Source of the DNA: Bradyrhizobium glycinis
Lineage (GTDB): Bacteria > Pseudomonadota > Alphaproteobacteria > Rhizobiales > Xanthobacteraceae
DNA: 64,000 nucleotides
Assembly: GCF_016031655.1 (NCBI RefSeq)
Contig: NZ_JACCHQ010000031.1
Coordinates: 20,268-84,267, forward strand
Reading direction: 5' to 3'
Part shown: piece by piece, positions 7,246 through 17,008 of the stretch
How the letters are laid out: the number at the start of each line of letters is the position of its first letter
Numbering within the stretch: the stretch's first letter is position 1
Made by a program: the position numbers and the translations under genes
Notes under the pieces: model-generated
Databases searched by the model: none
What the model saw: the letters and a program-made list of their open reading frames with translations, nothing else
Told to the model about the DNA's origin: nothing

Positions 7246-7980
7246 ATGATCACAAGACCACCCCAGCTTCGCAAACGCGCCGTCCGCCTCGGTGGCGCGC
7301 TCGTCGGTCTGACGCTCGCGCTCGGCGGCTGCCAGCACAACGAGGTCGTTACCGGCTCCATTCCCGACGACTACAAGCAGCGCCATCCGATCGCGATCGA
7401 GGAGCAGAACCGCTCGATCGTCGTCTTCGTCGGTCATGCCCGTGGCGGATTGACGGCTGCCCAACGCGCGGACGTGATGGGCGTCGCATCGGCATGGTTG
7501 CACGAGGGCACCGGCGCCATTCGCATCGACGTGCCGTCCGGCACGCCCAATGCGCGTCCGGTCGCGGACACGATGCGCGAGATACAGGCCATGCTGGCAG
7601 GGGCAGGCGTTCCGCCGCGCGGCATCAGTCTTCGTCCCTACCAGCCCGAGGACAAGCGGTTCCTGCCGCCGATCCGGCTGACTTATTCCAAGATTGCCGC
7701 GGTTGCGGGTCCCTGCGGACTGTGGCCGGACGATATCGGCCCTTCGATGAAGAACAAGAGCTGGTTTGAGAACAAGGACTATTACAATTACGGCTGCGCC
7801 TATCAGCGCAACATGGCGGCCATGGTCGACAATCCATCTGACCTCGAGCAGCCGCGGCCCGAGACACCTTCCTACACGATACGGCGCACTGCCGCATTCG
7901 AGAAGTATCGCAAGGGAATGCCGACGGGAGTCGCCTATCCCGACGCCGACAAGGCCAAACTCAGCGACACAGGCAAATGA
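7246..7980 (+). CDS. cpaD: CpaD-family pilus assembly lipoprotein
   Basis: This 244-residue lipoprotein has a lipobox LALGGC with the modified cysteine at residue 29. CpaD proteins act at the outer membrane with CpaC. The C-terminal half, with CGLWPDDIG and NYGCAYQRNMAAMV, matches the conserved CpaD core. The ATG at 7246 with GGGGA upstream is preferred over an in-frame GTG at 7222 that overlaps the cpaC stop. It overlaps cpaE by four bases (ATGA). Confidence 0.92.
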   Translation: MITRPPQLRKRAVRLGGALVGLTLALGGCQHNEVVTGSIPDDYKQRHPIAIEEQNRSIVVFVGHARGGLTAAQRADVMGVASAWLHEGTGAIRIDVPSGTPNARPVADTMREIQAMLAGAGVPPRGISLRPYQPEDKRFLPPIRLTYSKIAAVAGPCGLWPDDIGPSMKNKSWFENKDYYNYGCAYQRNMAAMVDNPSDLEQPRPETPSYTIRRTAAFEKYRKGMPTGVAYPDADKAKLSDTGK

Positions 7981-9245
7981 TCAGTTACGCGCGCCAGACA
8001 CACGAAGAGCAGCCGGCAGCAGCTCCTCCGCCGGTCGAGGAGCATATTGCGCCCGCGCCGCGCGTCTCGGTCCAGGCCTTCTGCGAAACCGTGGAGACGG
8101 CCGCCGCGGTACAGTCGGCCGGCGAGGATCGCCGTCTCGGCAAGGCTCATCTGAAGATCCAGATGGGCGGCATGGCGGCCGCGATCGAAGCCTACCGCTC
8201 GGCTCCCACGCCGAACGTGATCGTGCTCGAGAGCGACGGTCGCAGCGACCTGCTGGGCGGGCTCGACCAGCTCGCCACCGTCTGCGATGCCGGCACCCGC
8301 GTGGTCGTGATCGGCCGCATCAATGACGTCACGCTCTATCGCGAGCTGGTGCGCCGCGGCGTCAGCGATTACGTGCTCGCGCCGGTCGGCGCGATCGACG
8401 TCGTACGCTCGATCTGCAACCTGTTCTCGGCGCCGGAAGCCAAGGCGGTCGGCCGCATCATCGCCGTGGTCGGCGCCAAGGGCGGGGTCGGGGCTTCGAC
8501 CATCTCGCACAACGTCGCCTGGGCGATCGCGCGCGACCTCGCGATGGACGCTGTCGTCGCCGATCTCGACCTCGCCTTCGGCACCGCAGGCCTCGACTAC
8601 AACCAGGATCCGCCGCAGGGTATTGCCGACGCGGTGTTCTCGCCCGACCGCGTCGACACCGCCTTCATCGACCGCCTGCTGTCGAAGTGCACCGACCATC
8701 TCAGCCTGTTGGCGGCCCCTGCGACGCTCGACCGGGTCTATGATTTCGGCACCGACGCGTTCGACTCCGTGTTCGACACCCTGCGCTCCACCATGCCCTG
8801 CATCGTGCTCGACGTTCCGCATCAATGGTCGGGCTGGACCAAGCGCGCCTTGATCGGAGCGGACGACATCCTGATCGTGGCCGCGCCGGACCTCGCCAAT
8901 CTGCGCAATACCAAGAACCTGTTCGATCTGTTGAAGGCCGCCCGTCCCAACGACCGGCCGCCGCTCTACTGCCTGAACCAGGTCGGCGTGCCGAAACGGC
9001 CCGAAATCGCCGCCGCGGAGTTCGCCAAGGCGATCGAGAGCCAGCCGGTCGTCTCAATCCCTTTCGAGCCGCAAATCTTCGGCTCGGCCGCCAACAACGG
9101 CCAGATGATTGCGGAGATCTCCGCCAACCACAGGTCGATCGAGATGTTCCTCCAGATCGCCCAGCGCCTGACCGGCCGCAGCGAGACCAAGAAGCAAAAG
9201 TCGTCCCTGCTTTCACCTCTGATTGAGAAGTTGCGGGGAAGATAA
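7977..9245 (+). CDS. cpaE: CpaE/TadZ pilus assembly ATPase of the ParA/MinD type
   Basis: This 422-residue protein has a receiver-like N-terminal region (about 30-150) and a MinD/ParA-type domain. The deviant Walker A reads KGGVGAST (168-175): the second lysine of the usual KGGxGKS is alanine, a substitution known in CpaE proteins. CpaE localises the pilus machine at the pole. It is coupled to cpaD by ATGA overlap and followed closely by cpaF. Confidence 0.93.
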   Translation: MISYARQTHEEQPAAAPPPVEEHIAPAPRVSVQAFCETVETAAAVQSAGEDRRLGKAHLKIQMGGMAAAIEAYRSAPTPNVIVLESDGRSDLLGGLDQLATVCDAGTRVVVIGRINDVTLYRELVRRGVSDYVLAPVGAIDVVRSICNLFSAPEAKAVGRIIAVVGAKGGVGASTISHNVAWAIARDLAMDAVVADLDLAFGTAGLDYNQDPPQGIADAVFSPDRVDTAFIDRLLSKCTDHLSLLAAPATLDRVYDFGTDAFDSVFDTLRSTMPCIVLDVPHQWSGWTKRALIGADDILIVAAPDLANLRNTKNLFDLLKAARPNDRPPLYCLNQVGVPKRPEIAAAEFAKAIESQPVVSIPFEPQIFGSAANNGQMIAEISANHRSIEMFLQIAQRLTGRSETKKQKSSLLSPLIEKLRGR

Positions 9246-9266
9246 GCCGCCGCATGGAGTTGTTAA

Positions 9267-10736
9267 GTGTTCGGTAAGCGTAGCGGAACAGACACCGACT
9301 TTCGGGCGCCCAAGCCCGGCGCCGTGTCGCTCGAGCCTGCCCCGGCTCAGGCGCCGACGGTGTCGCGCGCTCCGCCTCCGCCGGCCGTCGCCTCGCCGCC
9401 GCTTGCGCCCGCCAAGGCCCCGCCGCCTCCGGCCATGGAGAGCCGGCGTTCGGACAATTATTACGAGGTCAAGGCGACCATCTTCGGGGCGCTGATCGAG
9501 GCCATCGACCTCGCCCAGCTCGCCAAGCTCGATTCGGAGTCCGCGCGCGAGGAAATCCGCGACATCGTCAACGAGATCATCGCGATCAAGAACATCGTGA
9601 TGTCGATCGCCGAGCAGGAGGAGCTGCTCGACGATATCTGCAACGACGTCCTCGGCTACGGCCCGCTCGAGCCGCTGTTGTCGCGCGACGACATCGCCGA
9701 CATCATGGTCAATGGCGCCAACACCGTCTACATCGAGGTCGGCGGCAAGATCCAGCGCACCGGCATCCGCTTCCGCGACAACCAACAGCTTCTCAACATC
9801 TGCCAGCGCATCGTCAGCCAGGTCGGCCGGCGCGTCGACGAATCTTCGCCGATCTGCGACGCGCGCCTCGCCGACGGCTCCCGCGTCAACGCCATCGTGC
9901 CGCCGCTGTCGATCGACGGCCCCGCGCTCACCATCCGCAAATTCAAGAAAGACAAGCTGACGCTGGATCAGCTCGTCAAGTTCGGCGCCATCACGCCGGA
10001 AGGCGCCGAGATCCTACAGATCATCGGCCGCGTCCGTTGCAACGTGCTGATTTCCGGCGGTACCGGTTCGGGCAAGACCACCCTGCTCAACTGCCTCACC
10101 AACTACATCGAGCACGACGAGCGCGTCATCACCTGCGAGGACGCCGCCGAGCTCCAGCTGCAGCAGCCCCACGTGGTGCGGCTGGAAACCCGCCCGCCCA
10201 ACATCGAGGGCGAGGGCCAGGTCACGATGCGCGAATTGGTGCGCAACTGCCTGCGTATGCGTCCCGAACGCATCATCGTCGGCGAGGTCCGCGGACCCGA
10301 AGCCTTCGACCTGCTGCAAGCCATGAACACCGGCCATGACGGCTCGATGGGCACGCTGCACGCCAACAACCCGCGCGAGGCGCTGTCGCGCTGCGAATCG
10401 ATGATCACGATGGGCGGCTTTTCCCTTCCGTCGCGAACAATTCGCGAGATGATCTGCGCCTCGATCGACGTCATCATCCAGGCCGCGCGCCTGCGCGACG
10501 GTTCCCGCCGCATCACCCACATCACCGAGGTGATGGGCATGGAAGGCGACACCATCATCACCCAGGACATCTTCCTCTACGACATGGTCGGCGAGGACGC
10601 CAACGGGAAGATCATCGGCCGGCACCGCTCAACCGGCATCGGCCGTCCGAAGTTCTGGGAACGCGCCCGTTATTACGGCGAGGAGAAGCGCCTCGCCGCG
10701 GCGCTCGACGCGGCGGAAGTCGCGCCGAAGACGTGA
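9267..10736 (+). CDS. cpaF: CpaF/TadA secretion ATPase
   Basis: This 489-residue hexameric ATPase powers pilus extension and retraction at the inner membrane. Walker A is GGTGSGKT (264-271), followed by the His/Asp-box region and GEVRGPEAFDLLQAMNTGHD. The N-terminus (residues 15-57) is rich in Pro and Ala, as a linker. The GTG start at 9267 has GGAG at 9256-9259. All ATPase motifs are intact. Confidence 0.95.
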   Translation: MFGKRSGTDTDFRAPKPGAVSLEPAPAQAPTVSRAPPPPAVASPPLAPAKAPPPPAMESRRSDNYYEVKATIFGALIEAIDLAQLAKLDSESAREEIRDIVNEIIAIKNIVMSIAEQEELLDDICNDVLGYGPLEPLLSRDDIADIMVNGANTVYIEVGGKIQRTGIRFRDNQQLLNICQRIVSQVGRRVDESSPICDARLADGSRVNAIVPPLSIDGPALTIRKFKKDKLTLDQLVKFGAITPEGAEILQIIGRVRCNVLISGGTGSGKTTLLNCLTNYIEHDERVITCEDAAELQLQQPHVVRLETRPPNIEGEGQVTMRELVRNCLRMRPERIIVGEVRGPEAFDLLQAMNTGHDGSMGTLHANNPREALSRCESMITMGGFSLPSRTIREMICASIDVIIQAARLRDGSRRITHITEVMGMEGDTIITQDIFLYDMVGEDANGKIIGRHRSTGIGRPKFWERARYYGEEKRLAAALDAAEVAPKT

Positions 10737-10752
10737 GCAGATCGGCAGCACC

Positions 10753-11730
10753 ATGAACATGCAGGTCCTCGCCCTCGCCTTCCTCGCCACCGCAGCGGTC
10801 GGTGGCATCGCCTGGGTATTTCTCTATCCGATGCTGTCCGGGGAGCGAAAGGCGGAAAGCCGCCGCGCCTCGGTCGCGCGCGCCGAAGCGCCCACGGCCC
10901 GACAGGCCGAGAAAACCCAGCGCTCGCGCCGCGAGCAGGTCGAATCCACGCTGAAGGACCTCGAGGCGCGGCGCGCCCAGGAGAAGAGTGCTCCGCTCAG
11001 CGTCCGCCTGTCGCAGGCCGGGCTCGACTGGACGCCGCAGAAATTCTGGATCGTGTCCGCCGTCGTGGCGGGCGTATTTTTCGCGGCCGCCATGTTCGCG
11101 GGCGGCGGCCTGATCGGCGCCGCCGGTCTTGCCTTTGCCGGCGGCTTCGGCCTGCCGCGCTGGGCCCTCGGCTTTTTGAAGAAGCGCCGCGAAGCCAAGT
11201 TCCTGGCTGCACTGCCCGACGCGGTCGACGTGATCGTCCGCGGCATCAAGGCAGGCCTGCCCTTGTTCGAATCGATCAAGGTTGTGGCCGCCGATTCGCC
11301 CGAGCCGCTGCGCAGCGAGTTTCTGGCCATCATCGAGACGCAGGCGATCGGCATGCCGCTGGGCGAGGCCTGCGCGCGGCTATACGAGCGCATGCCGCTG
11401 CCGGAAGCCAATTTCTTCGGCATCGTGGTGTCGATCCAGCAGAAATCGGGCGGCAACCTCTCCGAAGCGCTCGGCAACCTGTCCAAGGTGCTGCGCGACC
11501 GCAAGAAGATGAAGGAAAAGATCCAGGCGATGTCGATGGAAGCCAAGGCTTCGGCCGGCATCATCGGCTCGCTGCCGCCGATCGTGATGTTCCTGGTCTA
11601 TCTCACGACGCCGCACTACATCTCGGTGCTTTGGACTCATCCCACCGGCCAGCTGATGCTGGTCGGCTGCGTCGTTTGGATGTCGATCGGCATCCTGGTG
11701 ATGAAGAAGATGATCAACTTCGATTTCTGA
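10753..11730 (+). CDS. tadB: TadB-type inner-membrane platform protein (T2SSF family)
   Basis: This 325-residue protein has an N-terminal helix, a charged cytoplasmic stretch rich in Arg and Glu (about 30-90), two further helices, a T2SSF domain (LPDAVDVIVRGIKAGLPLFE, about 154-173), and a C-terminal pair of helices. It is one of two platform proteins on which CpaF acts. It lies 16 bp after cpaF and 9 bp before tadC, in one transcript. Confidence 0.93.
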   Translation: MNMQVLALAFLATAAVGGIAWVFLYPMLSGERKAESRRASVARAEAPTARQAEKTQRSRREQVESTLKDLEARRAQEKSAPLSVRLSQAGLDWTPQKFWIVSAVVAGVFFAAAMFAGGGLIGAAGLAFAGGFGLPRWALGFLKKRREAKFLAALPDAVDVIVRGIKAGLPLFESIKVVAADSPEPLRSEFLAIIETQAIGMPLGEACARLYERMPLPEANFFGIVVSIQQKSGGNLSEALGNLSKVLRDRKKMKEKIQAMSMEAKASAGIIGSLPPIVMFLVYLTTPHYISVLWTHPTGQLMLVGCVVWMSIGILVMKKMINFDF

Positions 11731-11739
11731 CGGTGTCGT

Positions 11740-12714
11740 ATGGTCGAATTCCTCGTCTCGAAACTGCACGACGTCCGTTTCATGACCATGCTGCTCGCGG
11801 CCATCGCCGCGAGCGCCACCGTCTATACGCTGGTGATGCCGCTGTTCGCCGGCGAGGGCCTCTCCAAGCGCATGAAGGCGGTGGCGAGCGAGCGTGAACG
11901 CATCCGGCAGCGCGAGCGTGAGCGTCTCAACAAGAGCGAGAAGGTTTCGCTGCGCCAGACGCCGAAGCAACTCGTTTCCAAGGTGGTCGAGGACTTCAAC
12001 CTGACCAAATGGCTTGCGCAGGAAGCTGCGCGGGACAAGCTCATCATGGCGGGCTACCGCGGCCAGGCGCCCTATGTCACCTTCCTGTTTGCCCGCATGG
12101 TCGCCCCGATCGTGTTCTTGATCGGCGCGGCGCTCTACGTGTTCGTGATCGGAAATATGCAACAGGCGATGCCGATCAAGATCGGCATCTGCATCGGCGC
12201 CGCCTATCTCGGCCTCCAGGCGCCGATGCTGTTCCTCAGGAATGCGATCTCCAAGCGCCAGCTCTCGATCAAACGTGCGTTTCCCGACGCGCTCGACCTG
12301 CTTCTGATCTGCATCGAATCCGGCATGTCGGTCGAGATGGCATTCCGGAAAGTTGCGAACGAAATCGTGGGCCAGTCGATCGCGCTGTCGGAGGAGTTCA
12401 CCCTGACCACGGCCGAGCTGTCCTATTTGCAGGATCGCAAGGTCGCCTACGAGAACCTGGCACGGCGCACCGGGCTCGAGGGCGTCAAGTCGGTGTGTCT
12501 GGCGCTGCAACAGGCGGAACGTTACGGCACCCCGCTCGGCCATTCCTTGCGCGTCATGGCGCAGGAGAATCGCGACATGCGCATGAACGAGGCGGAGAAG
12601 AAGGCGGCCGCTCTGCCGCCGAAGCTCACGGTGCCGATGATCCTGTTCTTCCTGCCGGTGCTGTTCGTGGTCATTCTCGGACCCACCGCCATCAAGGTCA
12701 CCGAAATGCAGTGA
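11740..12714 (+). CDS. tadC: TadC-type inner-membrane platform protein (T2SSF family)
   Basis: This 324-residue paralog of TadB has an N-terminal helix, an Arg/Glu-rich segment (about 48-75), and a T2SSF domain with FPDALDLLLICIESGMSVE (184-202), and a final helix, MILFFLPVLFVVILGPTAI. It pairs with TadB to form the pilus platform. It is the last gene of the cpaB-tadC run; the next gene lies on the other strand, 47 bp away. Confidence 0.93.
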   Translation: MVEFLVSKLHDVRFMTMLLAAIAASATVYTLVMPLFAGEGLSKRMKAVASERERIRQRERERLNKSEKVSLRQTPKQLVSKVVEDFNLTKWLAQEAARDKLIMAGYRGQAPYVTFLFARMVAPIVFLIGAALYVFVIGNMQQAMPIKIGICIGAAYLGLQAPMLFLRNAISKRQLSIKRAFPDALDLLLICIESGMSVEMAFRKVANEIVGQSIALSEEFTLTTAELSYLQDRKVAYENLARRTGLEGVKSVCLALQQAERYGTPLGHSLRVMAQENRDMRMNEAEKKAAALPPKLTVPMILFFLPVLFVVILGPTAIKVTEMQ

Positions 12715-12761
12715 GCCGGGCTGGACCAACCGTCCGCCACCGGGGCCAGCAAGTCAGATGA

Positions 12762-13589
12762 TTAGTCGGGCTGGCTCAGCGAAGCGACCGGCATCCGCTT
12801 CGGCGCGCTGCGCGGGGCGTCGCTACGGCTCAGCATTTCCTTGAGATAGGCGACATTGGCCGCAGCCTGGTCCGGCGGCAGGTCCGCCTTGACGATGGTC
12901 TCCGCCTCCGCGAAGCGGCCCTGGAGGCCAACGACCAAGCCGAGATTCTGCCGCACCCGGGCACTGGCACGCGGCGAGGCATAGGCCTGCCGCAGCGCCT
13001 CTTCCGCCTTCGGCAGCTCCTTCGACAGCATGTAGGACAGGCCGAGGTTGGAGAGCACGCCGGGATCGCCCGGTGCGATCTTCAGCGCGCTCGCATAATA
13101 GGATCGCGCCTCCTCATGACGGCCCATCTGGTCCAGCGCGGTGCCCTGCACCGAGAGCAGGCGCCAGTCCGGATTGTCGGGTGAATGCGCCTTCGACAGC
13201 ACGTCGAAGGCCTGCTGGAAATTGCCGTTGTCGGCGAGTGCACGGCCGTACTGGGCAAGCAGCGCCTTGTTGCCGGGGTTGGCGATGGTCGCCTGCTCGA
13301 GCACGGCGGCGGCCTGGGCGCGCTGGCCGTTGGCGCGCAAGGCCTGTCCATAAGCGAGCGCGGCGTCGGCATCCCGGGGATTGGCGCGGTAGCGCTCGCC
13401 ATAGGCTTCGACCGCACGCGCCGGATCGGTGGGCGCGCGATCAGCAGACGCCGCGTCCGCCCGGGGGCCGACCGAGCCAGTTACCTCCGAGAGTTTCGAC
13501 ATGGCCGTGCAGCCGCCGAGGCCCATCGCCACCGTCGCGACCAGCGACGTGGAAGCAAGTAGCCGGGTAAGCCTGATCCGTTGACGCAT
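12762..13589 (-). CDS. tadD: TadD-like tetratricopeptide lipoprotein
   Basis: This 275-residue lipoprotein has lipobox GLGGC with the cysteine at residue 27, then about four TPR repeats (for example ADAALAYGQALRANGQRAQA and DPGVLSNLGLSYMLSKELPK). TadD pilotins help assemble the secretin. It is convergent with tadC and has its own leader with a CtrA-like motif. The TPR fold alone is not specific; the assignment rests on lipobox, size and position next to tadC. Confidence 0.8.
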   Translation of the reverse strand: MRQRIRLTRLLASTSLVATVAMGLGGCTAMSKLSEVTGSVGPRADAASADRAPTDPARAVEAYGERYRANPRDADAALAYGQALRANGQRAQAAAVLEQATIANPGNKALLAQYGRALADNGNFQQAFDVLSKAHSPDNPDWRLLSVQGTALDQMGRHEEARSYYASALKIAPGDPGVLSNLGLSYMLSKELPKAEEALRQAYASPRASARVRQNLGLVVGLQGRFAEAETIVKADLPPDQAAANVAYLKEMLSRSDAPRSAPKRMPVASLSQPD

Positions 13590-13649
13590 GACGCTTTGAC
13601 TCTCGAGCTGCTCGATCGAGCCGAACGCGTCAGCAATAGAATGTTAACC

Positions 13650-13664
13650 CTAACGGCCGGTTAA
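13650..13664 (-). promoter_or_regulatory. CtrA-type site upstream of the tadD-like gene
   Basis: On the minus strand this reads TTAA-N7-TTAG, with another TTAA at 13644-13647. It lies 61-75 bp upstream of the start. Same one-mismatch variant as at 2598-2612. Confidence 0.4.
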
Positions 13665-13680
13665 CGGCTCAGACGTGCTC

Positions 13681-15186
13681 TCACGCCGGCGATGGTTGCG
13701 GCGGCGCTTCGCCGCCGAGGCCGAGATCGAGGCCGAGCGCCTGCACTTGCTGGTCCAGCTCCCACAGCAATTGCAGCCTCTGCCGCTCCCGCCGCTGAAC
13801 GTCGACACCGTCGCAAGGCAGCCGCGGCACCTGACGCAGGAAGTCGTCACAATTGATCAGGCCTCTCCCGTAGAGCTCATCGAGCTGAGCGCGATCGATG
13901 CCGAGCACGTCGGCGGATTGCTCGATCAATCGGCCGAGCAGCGTTTTCACTGCGACGAGCGCGTCGCTGTCGAACCCCGGCCCTGATTTCGCGGCCTTGC
14001 GCTCGAGCTCCGCCCAGGCATGGGCCGAGACCATGTAGGTGTAGAGCGCATTCGGCCAGTTCGGCTCCGCCTCATCGTAAAAGCTGCCACGCATGAACAG
14101 CCGCCGGGCGATCGCCGCGACCTGGTCGCGTTTCAGTGGGCGGGACGAGGCGGCCTCTATCGCCGACTGGACGGCCGGATCACGGGAAAAGTCCCGCCCC
14201 GCCGGCAGCCTGATGACGCCGCCCGGCAGGTTGGAATCGAGCGGCCTGAAGGCCGCATCGTTGCGGAGCCTCGTATAGCGGGTTATCGCGAAGCGGTGCT
14301 CCGTGCGGCCGGCATGGGACGCGGGGCCGAAATGGACGAGGTTGAAACCGGCATCGTCGCCGGCTTGCCCGGTCGAGGACGGACAGGAGAGCACGTAGAT
14401 CGTGCGCCAGAACGCCTCACCCCTCTCGCTCGACGTCGCGCGCGGATCTGGGATGGAATAGCGGGTCAGCCCCTCGACATGGCGATGACCGTGCAGAACC
14501 AGATCGACGTTGAGCGAGGTGGCGGCCTCGAGGAAGGTCGCGGGTGCGGCGAGATACATCAGCGGCTCGTCCGGCATGCCTAGAAAGCGCTTTCCTTCGC
14601 CGGTCGCCTGCGGCAGCGGATGATGGTGCAGGGCCAGCACGCGCACCAGGTTGTCCGCCGGCTCGGCATAGTCGGCACGCCCGGCCGAACCGATGCTCCC
14701 CGCGAGTTCGGCGCTCAGCCGGGCTGAATCTGCGACCATCGCCTTGTAAGCGCTCTCGTCGATCTTGCCACTCGCGAGCGCCTTCAGGCTGGCGCGATTG
14801 GAATCGAGCAGCACCAGATCGAGGCCTGACTGGCGGTAGTAGACACTTTTCGCGGTGCGCGGCAGGTGGAGGTAATCGTAGGCGTCGTGACGGCCCGCAC
14901 GCTGGCTCGGCCGCTTGACGTCGTGATTGCCGGCCACGGCCTGGATGTCGGTGAACAGCCCGGTCTGCCGGAAGGAGGCGATGACGGCGAGCGCCTCGTC
15001 GAACGCGCGCGCCGTCGGGTCGTCCACCAGATCGCCCGTGATTAGCAGGATGCGATCGGGAACATTCGTGGCACCCGCCATCTTCTCGCAAATCGCGGCC
15101 TTAAGCGTCTCGATGGCGGGAAGCAGCCGGCCCGACCCGTCCAGATGCAGGTCGGAAATCTGCGCAACAACGAACGATCTATCCAT
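13681..15186 (-). CDS. calcineurin-like metallophosphoesterase
   Basis: This 501-residue cytosolic protein carries the metal-binding motifs of the superfamily: DLH (D12, H14), GDLVDD (51-56), GNHD (86-89), HHH (187-189) and GHRH (233-236). The C-terminal 230 residues form an extra helical region not needed for catalysis. Its substrate cannot be told; the cyclic-nucleotide phosphodiesterase branch is the nearest in motif layout. The ATG at 15186 is chosen because the motif-bearing strand begins directly after it; an upstream GTG would add 12 residues. Confidence 0.85.
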   Translation of the reverse strand: MDRSFVVAQISDLHLDGSGRLLPAIETLKAAICEKMAGATNVPDRILLITGDLVDDPTARAFDEALAVIASFRQTGLFTDIQAVAGNHDVKRPSQRAGRHDAYDYLHLPRTAKSVYYRQSGLDLVLLDSNRASLKALASGKIDESAYKAMVADSARLSAELAGSIGSAGRADYAEPADNLVRVLALHHHPLPQATGEGKRFLGMPDEPLMYLAAPATFLEAATSLNVDLVLHGHRHVEGLTRYSIPDPRATSSERGEAFWRTIYVLSCPSSTGQAGDDAGFNLVHFGPASHAGRTEHRFAITRYTRLRNDAAFRPLDSNLPGGVIRLPAGRDFSRDPAVQSAIEAASSRPLKRDQVAAIARRLFMRGSFYDEAEPNWPNALYTYMVSAHAWAELERKAAKSGPGFDSDALVAVKTLLGRLIEQSADVLGIDRAQLDELYGRGLINCDDFLRQVPRLPCDGVDVQRRERQRLQLLWELDQQVQALGLDLGLGGEAPPQPSPA

Positions 15187-15634
15187 TTTGCGCCGCTCAT
15201 CTGCACATGCTGCGCCGCCCAAACAGTGAGAGAAATGCTTCGACGAGCAGATTCAGCCGTATCGACCCAACCTGGGCAAGCACCGTGCCGCCGCGTGTCT
15301 GCGGTCGAGTTCATGCAGAGCGAGCGACACAATCTAAAATATTCGTCAATAATGCCACAACCGTAACGCTAGTAAAGCCCTGCGGCGTGGCGTCGCGAAC
15401 GGCAGCTCTCGGCGTGAAATACGAGATTTGTCCGAGGACGGTTTCGTCGCGTCCGGTCAATATTCGATGGCAAGCCGCTTGCGGACCTCGTCGACGCATC
15501 GAACCGTGTGCCCACCTTGCGGCGAGTAGCGGCTCGCTGAACGGTGACGGCAAAGCCGATTGCAGCTGCGGCCAAACTCTGCGAAGTCTCGTCCGTTCGC
15601 ATGACTCGCCTGAACCGACGATCCGGACCCGCCA
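15187..15634. other. 448-bp divergent intergenic region, no recognised feature
   Basis: It lies between the divergent metallophosphoesterase and aminopeptidase genes and must hold both promoters. It has a locally AT-rich stretch around 15335-15365. Open frames crossing it continue into the aminopeptidase gene in the wrong frame and look spurious. I see no repeat, RNA gene or clear operator. Confidence 0.6.
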
Positions 15635-17008
15635 ATGCCTTCCCTCTTCGAGACGTCATCCACCGCCACCCCGATCACCTTCGTCACCAAATCGAGCTGG
15701 GATCAGGTCGTCGAGACGCTGCCGCCGGCGCAATGCCAGTTCGCCCGTGCCAGCGCCTTCGCCGCCAAGCCGGGCAGCTATCTGGCGCTGCCCGCGCCCG
15801 ACGGCACCATTGCGCAGGTGCTGTTCGGACTCGAGGAAGAGGGTGCAAGATCGCGCGACCTGTTTCGGCCCGGCGCCCTGCCCGGGCTTTTGCCGCCCGG
15901 CACCTATCGCTTTGCCAATGCACCGCACGATGCGCGGCTGGCCGCGCTCGCCTTCGCACTGGGGTGCTACCGCTTCGCCCGCTACCGCAAAGCTGATCGC
16001 CCCGAGGTCCGGCTGGTGCCGCCGGACGGCGTCGACGCGGCCGAGATCGAGCGGATTGCCGATGCGGCAATGCTCGCGCGCGACCTCATCAACACGCCGT
16101 CCAACGACATGGGCCCGGATGAGCTCGCCGCAGCCGCGCAAGCGCTCGCCGCCGAGTTCGGCGCGAGCTTTTCCTGCACCATCGGAGAAGAGCTGGCAAG
16201 GAACTTTCCGCTGATCCACGCCGTCGGCATGGCCTCCAGCCGCACGCCGCGTCTGATCGACATCGTCTGGGGCGATCCTGATCATCCCAAGGTGACGCTG
16301 GTCGGCAAGGGCGTCTGTTTCGACACCGGCGGCCTCGACCTGAAGCCGTCGAGCGGCATGCTGATCATGAAGAAGGACATGGGCGGCGCCGCCAACGTGC
16401 TGGCGCTGGCGCGCATGGTGATGGATGCGAAGCTGAAGGTGCGGCTGCGCGTGCTGATTCCGGCGGTGGAGAACGCTGTCGCGGGCAATGCCTTCCGTCC
16501 GCTCGATATCTTCACCTCGCGCAAAGGAATCACCGTCGAGATCGGCAACACCGACGCCGAAGGCCGCCTCGTGCTCGCCGACGCGCTGGCGCTGGCCGAC
16601 GAGGAGACGCCCGATCTGCTGATCGACCTGGGCACGTTGACCGGCGCGGCCCGCGTCGCGCTGGGGCCGGATCTGCCGCCCTTCTACACCCATGATGAGA
16701 CGCTCGCTGCCGACCTCGCGCGCTGTGCGATGCAGGAGAACGATCCGTTGTGGCGCATGCCGCTGTGGCCGCCTTACGATGCCTGGCTGGACTCCAAGAC
16801 CGCCACCATCACCAATGCACCGTCGGGAGGTTTCGCCGGCTCGATCACCTGCGCCCTGTTCCTGCAACGCTTCGTCGAGCACGCCAGGAGCTGGCTGCAT
16901 GTCGACATCTTCGGCTGGACGCCGTCGGCGAAGCCGGCACGGCCCGAGGGCGGCGAGTGCCAGGCCGCACGCGCCATCTACGCACTGCTGAGCGAACGCT
17001 ATGCATGA
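15635..17008 (+). CDS. M17-family leucyl aminopeptidase
   Basis: This 457-residue cytosolic metallopeptidase removes N-terminal residues from peptides using two metal ions. The catalytic domain shows KGVCFDTGGLDLKPS (225-239), MKKDMGG (245-251) and the family signature NTDAEGRL (305-312). The N-terminal 130 residues form the less conserved domain. It is slightly shorter than E. coli PepA and belongs to the PepB/PepA-like group. It overlaps the following NlpC/P60 gene by 8 bp, suggesting that both act in peptide or murein-peptide turnover. Confidence 0.92.
   Translation: MPSLFETSSTATPITFVTKSSWDQVVETLPPAQCQFARASAFAAKPGSYLALPAPDGTIAQVLFGLEEEGARSRDLFRPGALPGLLPPGTYRFANAPHDARLAALAFALGCYRFARYRKADRPEVRLVPPDGVDAAEIERIADAAMLARDLINTPSNDMGPDELAAAAQALAAEFGASFSCTIGEELARNFPLIHAVGMASSRTPRLIDIVWGDPDHPKVTLVGKGVCFDTGGLDLKPSSGMLIMKKDMGGAANVLALARMVMDAKLKVRLRVLIPAVENAVAGNAFRPLDIFTSRKGITVEIGNTDAEGRLVLADALALADEETPDLLIDLGTLTGAARVALGPDLPPFYTHDETLAADLARCAMQENDPLWRMPLWPPYDAWLDSKTATITNAPSGGFAGSITCALFLQRFVEHARSWLHVDIFGWTPSAKPARPEGGECQAARAIYALLSERYA

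Noticed and set aside
8468..8510. CpaE regarded as inactive because of the altered Walker A
   Set aside because: KGGVGAST with alanine in place of the second lysine is a known feature of the CpaE group, so it is not evidence of decay.
15207..16214. 335-codon open frame overlapping the aminopeptidase gene
   Set aside because: Lies in another frame of the M17 gene, is rich in Arg, Ser and Pro, and has no domain; its upstream part is ordinary intergenic sequence.
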